Below the pieces are notes generated by a model. It searched no databases and was not told the origin of the DNA. It was given only the letters and a program-made list of their open reading frames with translations. DNA of 64,000 bases, taken from Devosia sp. 66-22. GTDB lineage: Bacteria; Pseudomonadota; Alphaproteobacteria; Rhizobiales; Devosiaceae. Made by a program: the position numbers and the translations under genes. Numbering within the stretch: the first letter of the stretch is position 1; each line of letters opens with the position of its first letter. The stretch is taken from positions 128 through 64,127 of the forward strand of contig MKUZ01000024.1 in assembly GCA_001899065.1 (NCBI GenBank). The letters run 5' to 3'. Below are positions 43,722-51,488 of this stretch, in pieces.

Positions 43722-44489
43722 TCAGCTCCTGCTCTGGGCCGCGTGGCGAACAGTGAACTCAACCGCGGCCGCGTCGGCGATCCGCGCCGAAATGTGAGTT
43801 GGCGTGCCGACCTCGATCAGCCCGCACAGCGTGCCGGTCGTCACCAGCATGCCGGCATCGAGGGCGGAGAAGGCCAGGGGGCGCTTCGCGTAGGCAATCA
43901 CCGGATCGAGCAGTTCGCCGAATGGCGCCTTGCTCCTTCCCTCCCAGCGCACTGCGCCGTCGATGGCGACGACGATGGGCAGGTTCGCCACGTCGATCCC
44001 GCGGGTCCATGGGGCAGGTGACCAGACATAACCGGCTGTGTTCATGTTGTCGGCGAGCGCGCCATTGGCTCCCGCCGCCAGCCGGTCGTCATAACGTGAC
44101 CCGACGATCTCGATCCCGACATGGAAGCTCTCGATCGCCTCGAGCACGCCGACGGTTCCCCGCGCCGCCAGCTCTGGCGTGACTGTGCGCGCGAGCCTGG
44201 CGGCGATCTCGACCTCAATGCCGAGCCACCCCCCCGGGGGCAGATCGATGGTCCTGCCGCTGGTTGCGACTAGTCCGCCATAGATCGGTGCCGCGATCGC
44301 CCGCCCCTGGCCATCGATCGCCACCTTGCTGACCGGCGCCGTTTGGCCCAGCAGCCGTCGGGTCTCGGCCTGGACGATCTGCGCACCCGCGAAATCGAGC
44401 TCCGCGAAGGCCGTGGCGCTCACCTTCAGGTTCGGGTCGCGATGCGCCTTGGCCAGCATTTGCGCCAGTTTTTCGATCGTGTCGCCCAT
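43722..44489 (-). CDS. FAH-family hydratase/hydrolase (2-keto-4-pentenoate hydratase-like)
   Basis: A 255-residue protein of the fumarylacetoacetase / 2-hydroxypenta-2,4-dienoate hydratase fold. The metal-binding acidic segment reads GIEVEIAARLARTV, and IESFHVGIEIVGSRYDD and GMLVTTGTLCGLIEVG are typical of the MhpD-type subgroup. Such enzymes act on 2-keto acids. Its role in a sialic acid locus is not known; pyruvate released by the aldolase or a sugar-derived 2-keto acid are possibilities. It faces the FCD regulator across a perfect palindrome. Confidence 0.8.
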   Translation of the reverse strand: MGDTIEKLAQMLAKAHRDPNLKVSATAFAELDFAGAQIVQAETRRLLGQTAPVSKVAIDGQGRAIAAPIYGGLVATSGRTIDLPPGGWLGIEVEIAARLARTVTPELAARGTVGVLEAIESFHVGIEIVGSRYDDRLAAGANGALADNMNTAGYVWSPAPWTRGIDVANLPIVVAIDGAVRWEGRSKAPFGELLDPVIAYAKRPLAFSALDAGMLVTTGTLCGLIEVGTPTHISARIADAAAVEFTVRHAAQSRS

Positions 44490-44514
44490 CGGGCATACTC
44501 TCCATCAGCCTGCT

Positions 44515-44530
44515 TGTAGGATATCCTACA
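44515..44530. promoter_or_regulatory. Perfect 16-bp palindrome, candidate operator of the nan-type locus
   Basis: TGTAGGATATCCTACA is a perfect, uninterrupted 16-bp palindrome in the 76-bp gap between the FAH/NanEK operon and the FCD regulator operon. FadR-family regulators bind short palindromes of this size in such gaps. One site can control both directions. Confidence 0.75.
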
Positions 44531-44565
44531 TCATGCTAGAGCACAAGCATTGATGGGAGAGAGCC

Positions 44566-45327
44566 GTGACGAAACTGAAGCCGATGAAGCCTGTCGACCG
44601 CGCTCCGCTGCTGCACGTTTCGGCGCAGGAAAGCCTGCGGGTGTTCATCGTGGACAACGGTCTCAAGGCCAGCGATCCGCTGCCGCCCGAATCGGCGCTG
44701 GCCGTGCAACTGGGCATCAGCCGCAACTCGATGCGAGAGGCGATCAAGGCGCTCGAGTCGGTCGGCGTGCTCGAGACCCGGCGGGGCGTCGGCGTGTTCG
44801 TCAAGGAGTTCTCGTTCCAGCCCCTGCTCGACAATCTCGCTTACGGCCTGCAGGACTCGCTGCGGGACGTCGACGAGCTCCGCGACATCAGGCGCGTACT
44901 CGAGGTCGGGCTGATCGAGCGCACGGTGGCGCTCATCACTGACGACGACATCGCAGCGCTGCGCGAGGTGACGGAGCGCATGCGCGTCAAGGCGATGCGC
45001 GACGAGAGTTTCGCCGAAGAGGACCAGTCGTTCCACCAGCTCCTCTTCCGCTGCCAGAACAACCGCATGCTGAGCGGCCTGCTCGAGATCTTCTGGGTCG
45101 CCTTCTACAAGGCCTCGGGGCTCGCCGACCTGGGCAACCCGTCCCCGCTCGACACCTGGCGCGACCACCAGAGCATTGTCGAGGCCGTCGCGGCGCGCGA
45201 TGTCGCCGGAGCGCGGCTGCGCCTCGACGCTCACTATCGCGGCATCCAGGACCTTGTTGCGATCAATCGCGAGCGGGAGGCGGCAGCCGACGAGTCTGCC
45301 GCCTCCCCCAAGAACAGGAAGAACTGA
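44566..45327 (+). CDS. FadR/GntR family regulator with FCD domain (NanR-like)
   Basis: A 253-residue regulator: winged helix at about 15-85 (LRVFIVDNGLKASDPLPPESALAVQLGISRNSMREAIKALESVGVL) and an all-helical FCD domain after it, with the metal-binding residues in DQSFHQLLFRCQNN and RDHQSIVEAVAARD (Asp, His, His). E. coli NanR has the same architecture. The start is GTG with GGGAGAG upstream. The aldolase gene begins one base after its stop codon, so the regulator is in the same operon as the catabolic genes. Confidence 0.88.
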   Translation: MTKLKPMKPVDRAPLLHVSAQESLRVFIVDNGLKASDPLPPESALAVQLGISRNSMREAIKALESVGVLETRRGVGVFVKEFSFQPLLDNLAYGLQDSLRDVDELRDIRRVLEVGLIERTVALITDDDIAALREVTERMRVKAMRDESFAEEDQSFHQLLFRCQNNRMLSGLLEIFWVAFYKASGLADLGNPSPLDTWRDHQSIVEAVAARDVAGARLRLDAHYRGIQDLVAINREREAAADESAASPKNRKN

Positions 45328-45328
45328 A

Positions 45329-46246
45329 GTGCCCTTGTTTACCGGCGTAGTGCCGCCCGTCGTTACGCCCCTCACGCCGTCCTTCGAGGTCGACTATGCC
45401 TCCTATGACCGCGTGCTCGAGCACCTGATTGCGGGCGGCGTCCACGGCCTGTTCGTCCTAGGTTCGACAAGTGAAGTGGTGTTCCACACTGAGGCGACGC
45501 GCCGCACCATCATCGATCGCGCGGTGAAAGTCGCCGATGGACGAGCGCCGGTCATCGTCGGCACCATCGACCCGGCGACCGACCGGGTTATCGGCCACGC
45601 AAAGGCAGCGCAGGAAGCCGGCGCCGCGGCCGTGGTGGTCACAGCGCCGTTCTACACCCGGACCAATCAGGCCGAAACGATCGATCACTTCCGCTATGTC
45701 CGGGAGGCGCTCGATATTCCGGTCATCGCTTACGACATTCCGGTCTGCGTCGGGCTGAAGCTCGATCGCAAGACGACCGTAACGCTCGCCCGCGAGGGCA
45801 CCATCGCCGGCCTCAAGGATTCGAGCGCCGACGACGGCACCCTGCGCTACGTTCTCGCCGATACGCGCGACGTGCCGGACTTCTTCGCCATGACCGGCTC
45901 CGAGATCGTTGTCGACAGTGTGCTCAATATGGGCGCGCACGGCGTTGTCCCAGGCCTCGCCAATGTCGACCCTGCTGGCTATGTGCGCCTGTGGAACCAC
46001 TGCCAGGCGGGGGACGCCGTTGCGGCGCGCGCCGAGCAGGAGCGCCTCTGTCGTCTGTTCGAAATGGTCTGGGTTTCGGCTGGCCGTACCAGTGCCGGTT
46101 CGGCCGGCGTCGGGGCCTTCAAGACCGCCATGCGCCGGCTCGGCATCATCGACACCAACGTCATGGCGCGCCCGCAGCGGGCGCTCAACGACGCCGAAGC
46201 CCTCGAGATCGACACCATCCTGCGCGCGGCCGGCCTGCTGGGCTAG
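45329..46246 (+). CDS. DapA/NanA-family aldolase (candidate N-acetylneuraminate lyase)
   Basis: A 305-residue TIM-barrel aldolase of the DHDPS/NAL family. The Schiff-base Lys is in IAGLKDSSADD, the catalytic Tyr in VIAYDIPVCVG, and the carboxylate-binding loop reads VLGSTSEVVF instead of the usual GTTGE or GSTGE. The NanA-type YNIPxLSG motif is YDIPVCVG here, so sequence alone does not prove a sialate lyase. Position between an FCD regulator and a sugar importer, beside NanE-NanK and a NanY-like gene, makes Neu5Ac cleavage the best guess. GTG start with AGGAAGAA in front. Confidence 0.8.
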   Translation: MPLFTGVVPPVVTPLTPSFEVDYASYDRVLEHLIAGGVHGLFVLGSTSEVVFHTEATRRTIIDRAVKVADGRAPVIVGTIDPATDRVIGHAKAAQEAGAAAVVVTAPFYTRTNQAETIDHFRYVREALDIPVIAYDIPVCVGLKLDRKTTVTLAREGTIAGLKDSSADDGTLRYVLADTRDVPDFFAMTGSEIVVDSVLNMGAHGVVPGLANVDPAGYVRLWNHCQAGDAVAARAEQERLCRLFEMVWVSAGRTSAGSAGVGAFKTAMRRLGIIDTNVMARPQRALNDAEALEIDTILRAAGLLG

Positions 46247-46285
46247 CCCGCCATGACCCGCCTACTGCTACAAAGGGAGACCCAA

Positions 46286-47623
46286 ATGTCACTTCGTGCC
46301 TACCGACCTCTCACAGCCCTGGCCCTCGGCGCCGGCCTTGCACTTTCCACCTTCGCCAGCGGCGCGCTCGCCCAGGACGATCTCTCGGGAGACCTCGTCT
46401 TCTGGTCCAGCTTCACGCAGGGACCGCGTGCCGAGTACATGCAGCGCATGGCCGACAAGTTCACGGCCGTGCATCCGAATGTGAAGATCTCGATCGAGAC
46501 CTTCAGCTGGAACGAATTCAACACCAAGTGGACGACGGGCCTCGCGGCTGGACAGGTGCCCGACATCAGCACGGCGCTACCCAATCAGGTGGTCGAGATG
46601 ATCGATGTGGGCGCGCTGGTGCCTGTCGATGATGTCATCGATGCCATCGGTCGCGATCGCTTCGCGGCATCGGCACTGCTCGAAGGCCAGAAGGACGGCA
46701 ACAGCTACTCGCTGCCGGTCTACTCGCACGCGCAGGTGATGTGGTACCGCAAGGATCTGCTCGACGCCAAGGGCCTCGCCGTTCCCACCACCTGGGCCGA
46801 GCTCAGGGATGCGGCCATCGCGCTCAACGACCCGCCCAACGTCTATGGCCTGTCCGTGCCGCTGGGCACCAACGACTTCATGGGCACGCGCTATCTCAAC
46901 TACTACGTGCAGTCGGCTGGCAGCGCCCTTATCGATGCAAGCGGTCGCGCCGACCTGACGTCGCCCGCAGCCATCGAAGGCATCAACTTCTGGGTCGATC
47001 TCTACAAGCAGGTCTCGCCGCAGGGCAGCATCAACTACAACGTGCTCGACCAGGCGACGCTGTTCTACCAGGGCAAGACCGCCTTCGACTTCAACTCCGG
47101 TTTCCATATCGGTGGCGTTGCGGCCAATACGCCCGATCTGCTCGACGATTTTGCGGCGGCGCCGCTGCCGCGGCTCAAGGCGGGCGATCCGATCTACGGT
47201 GGCGAGACGGCCAATATTGCGCTGGTGGCGTGGGCCGTCGGCAAGCACCAGGCGGCGGCCAAGGCCTTCCTCGAGAGCCTCTACGAGGACGCCGACTACA
47301 TCGAGTTCATCCACTCGGTTCCGGGCGGTATGCTGCCGGCACTCAGCGATATCTCGCAGCAGCCGGCCTATCAGGACAACGACCTGCTCAAGCAGTTCGC
47401 CAGCAGCGTCGCCGTCATCGAGCAGGTGATCCCGCTCGGCTCGGCCATCGGCATGGAAGATGGTCCCAAGATCCAGGCAGGCATCATCACCAGCCAGGCG
47501 GTCATCGAGCAGATGTTCCAGGACATCATCCTCAATGGCACGCCGGTCGAGACGGCTGCGCAGGCCGCCGAGGACAAGCTCAACGAGCTGTTCGTCGCCG
47601 CCGGCGCGGTCTTCACGGACTAA
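46286..47623 (+). CDS. CUT1-type sugar ABC importer binding protein
   Basis: A 445-residue secreted binding protein (family 1, MalE/UgpB-like). A signal peptide is visible (AYRPLTALALGAGLALSTFASGALAQDD). The mature start LVFWSSFTQGPRAEYMQRMADKFTAVHPNVKISIE is typical. I use the ATG at 46286 with GGGAGA upstream, not the ATG at 46253, because the signal peptide begins there. In this locus the likely ligand is sialic acid or 2,7-anhydro-sialic acid; binding of these by CUT1-type proteins is known in other bacteria. Confidence 0.9.
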   Translation: MSLRAYRPLTALALGAGLALSTFASGALAQDDLSGDLVFWSSFTQGPRAEYMQRMADKFTAVHPNVKISIETFSWNEFNTKWTTGLAAGQVPDISTALPNQVVEMIDVGALVPVDDVIDAIGRDRFAASALLEGQKDGNSYSLPVYSHAQVMWYRKDLLDAKGLAVPTTWAELRDAAIALNDPPNVYGLSVPLGTNDFMGTRYLNYYVQSAGSALIDASGRADLTSPAAIEGINFWVDLYKQVSPQGSINYNVLDQATLFYQGKTAFDFNSGFHIGGVAANTPDLLDDFAAAPLPRLKAGDPIYGGETANIALVAWAVGKHQAAAKAFLESLYEDADYIEFIHSVPGGMLPALSDISQQPAYQDNDLLKQFASSVAVIEQVIPLGSAIGMEDGPKIQAGIITSQAVIEQMFQDIILNGTPVETAAQAAEDKLNELFVAAGAVFTD

Positions 47624-47633
47624 GCTCCTCCCA

Positions 47634-47670
47634 GGAGGCCGCCGGCGGTCCAGTGTCGCCGGCGGCCTCC
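47634..47670 (+). terminator. Perfect 14-bp hairpin after the binding-protein gene
   Basis: GGAGGCCGCCGGCG (47634-47647) pairs perfectly with 47657-47670 around a 9-nt loop, between the binding-protein stop codon and the permease start. It lacks a T run. Such structures commonly keep binding-protein mRNA abundant relative to the permease part. Confidence 0.7.
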
Positions 47671-47690
47671 GCCCAAGCTCAGAGATCACA

Positions 47691-48578
47691 GTGCAACTCC
47701 GCTCCCACACCACCGCCGGCTTGTGGTTCGTCCTGCCCGCCATGCTGGTCGTGGTCGCGCTGCTGCTCTATCCGGTGCTATCGAGCATCTTCTTCAGCTT
47801 CACCAACCGGAACCTGCTCAAGACCGTCTACGCCTTCGTGGGCGCGCAGAACTTCCTGTCGGTTCTCAACAGCCGCGACTTCTGGAATGCCTTCTTCACG
47901 TCGATCAAGTGGACCGCCGGGTCCGTGCTCGGCCAGCTCGTTGTCGGCCTCCTCGCGGCCCTCGCGCTCGAACGCGTGCCGCGCTTCTCCGGCCTCTACC
48001 GCACGCTGCTCGTCATCCCATGGGCGTTCCCGGCCATCGTCATCGCCTTCTCCTGGCGCTGGATCCTCAACGACGTCTACGGCTTCCTGCCCAACCTGCT
48101 GAGCGCTTTCCGCATCACCAACGGCAACGTCAGCTTCCTTGCTGATCCGCAACTGGTGTTCGCGGTTGCTCTCGCGATCAACATCTGGTTCGGCGCGCCG
48201 CTGTTCATGATCAACATCCTCGCCGCCCTCAAAACGGTACCGCGTGACCAGTACGAAGCCGCCATGATCGATGGCGCCAATCTCGGCCAGCGCTTCTGGT
48301 ACATCACGGTGCCGCATGTACGGCGGGTGATCGGCCTCCTGCTGATCCTGCGCACCATCTGGGTCTTCAACAATTTCGAGCTGCTGTTCCTGATCACGGG
48401 CGGGGGACCCGCCGGCCTCACCACAACGCTGCCCATCCACGCCTATCGTACCGGCTGGGGGCTGCGGCAGCTCGGCATGGCGTCGGCGATCACCGTCCTG
48501 CTGCTGATCTTCCTGCTCGTTGCCGCGGCGCTCGCGTTCAAGCTTGTGAGCCGCTGGGAAAGGACGCCGGCGCGATGA
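47691..48578 (+). CDS. CUT1-type sugar ABC permease (MalF/UgpA-like)
   Basis: A 295-residue six-span permease. The EAA loop is EAAMIDGANLGQRFWYITVPHVRR. The first span is TTAGLWFVLPAMLVVVALLLYPVLSSIFFSF. The start is GTG at 47691, 20 bp after the hairpin; the ribosome site is weak (CAGAGATC). It overlaps the next permease gene by 4 bp. Confidence 0.9.
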   Translation: MQLRSHTTAGLWFVLPAMLVVVALLLYPVLSSIFFSFTNRNLLKTVYAFVGAQNFLSVLNSRDFWNAFFTSIKWTAGSVLGQLVVGLLAALALERVPRFSGLYRTLLVIPWAFPAIVIAFSWRWILNDVYGFLPNLLSAFRITNGNVSFLADPQLVFAVALAINIWFGAPLFMINILAALKTVPRDQYEAAMIDGANLGQRFWYITVPHVRRVIGLLLILRTIWVFNNFELLFLITGGGPAGLTTTLPIHAYRTGWGLRQLGMASAITVLLLIFLLVAAALAFKLVSRWERTPAR

Positions 48579-49411
48579 CACGGCTCCTCATGAACCTTCG
48601 CAGCTACACGGTCCCCTACGCCTTCCTGAGCGTGCTCGCCGTGCTTGCCGCCTTCCCGCTGTTCTGGATCGTGCTCTCATCCATCAAGAGCACGCCCGAA
48701 CTCGCCAACGATCCACTGTCGCTCTGGCCGAGCCAGCCGACGCTCGATCACTACCGTCGCGTATTGTTCGAGCTGGGTGCGCTCACCAACCTCGGGAACA
48801 GCCTCGTCATTTCGCTGTCGACGACGCTCCTGACCATCGCCATCAGTGCACCGGCAGCCTATGGCATCGTGCGGTTCTATCCGCGCGTCGGCCAGCGGCT
48901 GACGCAGCTGCTGATCAGCACATACATGTTCCCGCCGATCCTGCTGGCCGTACCCTACACGATCATCATGATCAGCCTGGGGCTGTCGAACACCTATTTC
49001 GGGCTCGTCCTCGCCTATCTCTCCTTCTCGATTCCCTATGCGGTCTGGATGCTCACCGCATTCTACCAGACGGTCCCGCTCGAGATCGAGGAGGCGGCCT
49101 ATGTCGATGGGGCAGGACGCTTCCGCACGTTCCTGTCCGTCGCCTCGCCCATCGTGCTGCCAGGCCTCGTCGCCACGGCGATCTACACCTTCATCAACGC
49201 GTTCAACGAATTCCTGTTCGCGCTGCTGTTCATCAATACCAGCGAGCGCATGCCGATCGCCGTCGCCCTCTATTCGCTGGGCGGCTCGGAGGTCCTCGAC
49301 TGGGGCGCGATGATGGCCGCCTCGGTCGTGGTCGTCGTGCCGTCCATCGTCTTCTTTCTCTTCATCCAGAAATACATCGCTGCCGGTCTCGCCGAGGGAT
49401 CGGTCAAGTGA
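48575..49411 (+). CDS. CUT1-type sugar ABC permease (MalG/UgpE-like)
   Basis: A 278-residue permease with the MalG-type EAA loop EEAAYVDGAGRFRTFLSVASPIVLPG and the C-terminal stretch VPSIVFFLFIQKYIAAGLAEGSVK. It ends the transport part of the operon: no ATPase gene lies here or elsewhere in the locus, so the importer must borrow a shared MsmK/UgpC-type ATPase from another location. Confidence 0.9.
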   Translation: MTRLLMNLRSYTVPYAFLSVLAVLAAFPLFWIVLSSIKSTPELANDPLSLWPSQPTLDHYRRVLFELGALTNLGNSLVISLSTTLLTIAISAPAAYGIVRFYPRVGQRLTQLLISTYMFPPILLAVPYTIIMISLGLSNTYFGLVLAYLSFSIPYAVWMLTAFYQTVPLEIEEAAYVDGAGRFRTFLSVASPIVLPGLVATAIYTFINAFNEFLFALLFINTSERMPIAVALYSLGGSEVLDWGAMMAASVVVVVPSIVFFLFIQKYIAAGLAEGSVK

Positions 49412-49430
49412 GCATCACAAGGGACTGAAT

Positions 49431-50546
49431 ATGTCGAACATTCGCTACGGCGTCGTTGGAACCGGCTATTTCGGCGCGGCCCTGGCCCGCGCTCTCGCCA
49501 GGCTGCCCGGCGCGCAGGTCACCCTGGTTTATGACCCGGACAACGCCGCACGGCTCGCGGCGGAAGTCGGCGCGCGGCAAGCGGCCAGCGTCGAGGAACT
49601 CTGCGCGAGTGCCGATGTCGACGCGGTGGTCGTGGCGTCACCCAATTTCACCCATCCCGAGCCGGTGATCGCGGCCGCGCGCAACGGCAAGCATGTCTTC
49701 TGCGAAAAGCCGATCGCCTTGTCCTATGCCGACTGCTCGCGCATGGTCGAGGCGGCGCGCAAGGCCGGCGTCCTGTTCATGGCGGGCCACGTCATGAACT
49801 TCATGGATGGCGTGCGTCGCGCCAAGTCCCTCATTGCTGAGGGGGTGGTCGGCGATATTCTGTTCTGCCGCGCCGTCCGCAATGGCTGGGAAGCCCCGCA
49901 GGCGCAGGTGACCTGGAAGAAGAAGCGCGAGCTCTCGGGCGGGCACCTGTACCATCACATTCACGAGCTCGACCTCGTACAGTTCCTCATGGGGCCGGCG
50001 CAGCGCGTCACCATGGCGGGCGGCAATGTCGCGCATGACGGCCCGGCCTTCGGCGACGAGGACGACATGCTGCTGATCACGCTCGAATTCGGCAACAAGC
50101 GGTTTGCCGCGATCGAGTATGGCTCGGCCTTCCGGTGGCCGGAGCACCATGTCCTCATCGAAGGCTCGAAGGGCGCGATCCGGATCGACCTCCAGGAGGT
50201 CGGCGTCGAGCTGCGCGCTCCCGGACGCCGCGAAACGTTCCTGCTGCACCGTACGCCCGAGGAGGATGCGGACCGCACGGCGATCTATCGCAACAGCACG
50301 ACCGACGGCGCCATCATGTACGGCAATCCCTCGATCGAGCCGCCGCTCTGGCTGCGCGGCATCATCGAGCACGAGTTCACCTATTTCCACGGCCTCATGC
50401 AGGGGAAAAAGCCGTTGCCGGAATTCGCTGCTCTCACCGACGGCACCGCTGCGATGGCCGCCATCGCGACCGCCGACGCGCTCAGCCTGTCGCTGGCGGA
50501 GGACCGCAAGGTGTCCGTCTCGGAGATCACCGGCCGCCACGTCTAG
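49431..50546 (+). CDS. nanY: Gfo/Idh/MocA oxidoreductase resembling NanY/YjhC (2,7-anhydro-Neu5Ac hydratase)
   Basis: A 371-residue protein with a Rossmann N-terminus (IRYGVVGTGYFGAALARALA), HVFCEKPIALSYADC and a C-terminal domain with MAGHVMNFMDG, SGGHLYHHIHELDLVQ, FGDEDDMLLITLEF and EYGSAFRWPEHHVLIEGSKGAIRID. From memory these segments match E. coli YjhC (NanY) closely along the whole length, and length is nearly identical. NanY/NanOx enzymes convert 2,7-anhydro-Neu5Ac to Neu5Ac with NAD. That fits the NanE-NanK, aldolase and importer genes around it. The identification is by recall and context, not by alignment. Confidence 0.75.
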   Translation: MSNIRYGVVGTGYFGAALARALARLPGAQVTLVYDPDNAARLAAEVGARQAASVEELCASADVDAVVVASPNFTHPEPVIAAARNGKHVFCEKPIALSYADCSRMVEAARKAGVLFMAGHVMNFMDGVRRAKSLIAEGVVGDILFCRAVRNGWEAPQAQVTWKKKRELSGGHLYHHIHELDLVQFLMGPAQRVTMAGGNVAHDGPAFGDEDDMLLITLEFGNKRFAAIEYGSAFRWPEHHVLIEGSKGAIRIDLQEVGVELRAPGRRETFLLHRTPEEDADRTAIYRNSTTDGAIMYGNPSIEPPLWLRGIIEHEFTYFHGLMQGKKPLPEFAALTDGTAAMAAIATADALSLSLAEDRKVSVSEITGRHV

Positions 50547-50605
50547 GCACCGGCCCGGCTTGCCGCACGGGTTTGACAGGCTGATCCTGCGGGATCTAGT
50601 GCTGT

Positions 50606-50621
50606 CATTGACCGATCAATG
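50606..50621. promoter_or_regulatory. Perfect inverted repeat before the LysR gene
   Basis: CATTGA-CCGA-TCAATG (6-bp arms, 4-bp spacer) lies 21 bp before the LysR start codon. It is a candidate autoregulatory site. It does not have the T-N11-A form typical of LysR boxes, which lowers confidence. Confidence 0.4.
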
Positions 50622-50642
50622 CGACAAGAGTGATGTGAAGCG

Positions 50643-51488
50643 ATGGACATCGCGCTGGCCAGGACATTCCTCGAGATCGCCGAGACCGGCAGCTTCGTCG
50701 CCGCAGCCGGTCGCCTCAACGTCACGCAGACGGCGGTGAGCGCGCGCGTTCATGCCCTCGAAGAGCAATTGGGACGGCGGCTCTTCGTCCGCAACAAGGC
50801 GGGTGCCAGGCTGACGCCGGCGGGCGAGCGCTTCGTCCGTCATGCAACGACGCTGGTGCAGGTGTGGGACCGCGCCCAGCGCCAGGTGGGGCTGCCGCAG
50901 GGCAGCGTCGACATCGCCAGCGTTGGCGCCGAGATCAGCCTGTGGAATCCAGTTCTTGCTGACTGGCTGGTGTGGATGAAGCGTGAAGCGCCCGAGATCG
51001 CGCTGCGCGCCGAGGTCGACACGCCATCGCGCCTGCTCGAGGCGGTGCACAATGGCGCGCTCGATCTCGCGGTGCTCTACGACCCGCCACAGCAGGGCGG
51101 CAGCATCGTGGTCGAGCTGATGACCGAGGAGAAGCTCGTCATGGTGACGACCTCGGCCGATGGGCGGCTGGGTGAGGTCGGCGACTATGTGCATGTCGAC
51201 TGGGGGCCGTCCTTCCAGGCCAGCCATCAGGCGGCCTTCCCGCAGTTTGCCAGTCCTGGCGTTTCCATCTCGCACGGGCCGCTGGCGCTGCTCTATCTGA
51301 TGCGCGTCGGCGGCACCGGCTACTTCCGCCTCGGCGCCGTCCGTCCCTATCTCGAGGATGGCCGGCTCAAGCGGGTGAAGGGCGCGCCCGAGTTCTCCTA
51401 TTCGGTCCATATGGTCTATTCGAGCCGCGTCGAGGCGGGCCTCATCGACCGGATGCGGCGAGGTTTCCAGGTCAGCTCGTCAGGCTGA
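50643..51488 (+). CDS. LysR family transcriptional regulator
   Basis: A 281-residue LysR-type protein: winged helix at 1-60 (LARTFLEIAETGSFVAAAGRLNVTQTAVSARVHALEEQLGRRLFVR) and a PBP2-like effector domain after about 90. It is not divergent from a metabolic gene: upstream is the same-strand NanY-like gene and downstream the convergent nitronate monooxygenase gene, whose end it overlaps by 17 bp. Its targets are therefore unclear. Confidence 0.88.
   Translation: MDIALARTFLEIAETGSFVAAAGRLNVTQTAVSARVHALEEQLGRRLFVRNKAGARLTPAGERFVRHATTLVQVWDRAQRQVGLPQGSVDIASVGAEISLWNPVLADWLVWMKREAPEIALRAEVDTPSRLLEAVHNGALDLAVLYDPPQQGGSIVVELMTEEKLVMVTTSADGRLGEVGDYVHVDWGPSFQASHQAAFPQFASPGVSISHGPLALLYLMRVGGTGYFRLGAVRPYLEDGRLKRVKGAPEFSYSVHMVYSSRVEAGLIDRMRRGFQVSSSG

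Noticed and set aside
45329-46246. Calling the aldolase dapA (lysine biosynthesis)
   Set aside because: The motif GSTSEVVF and the sugar-catabolic context speak against a housekeeping DapA; the specific name nanA was also withheld because the YNIPxLSG motif is not present.
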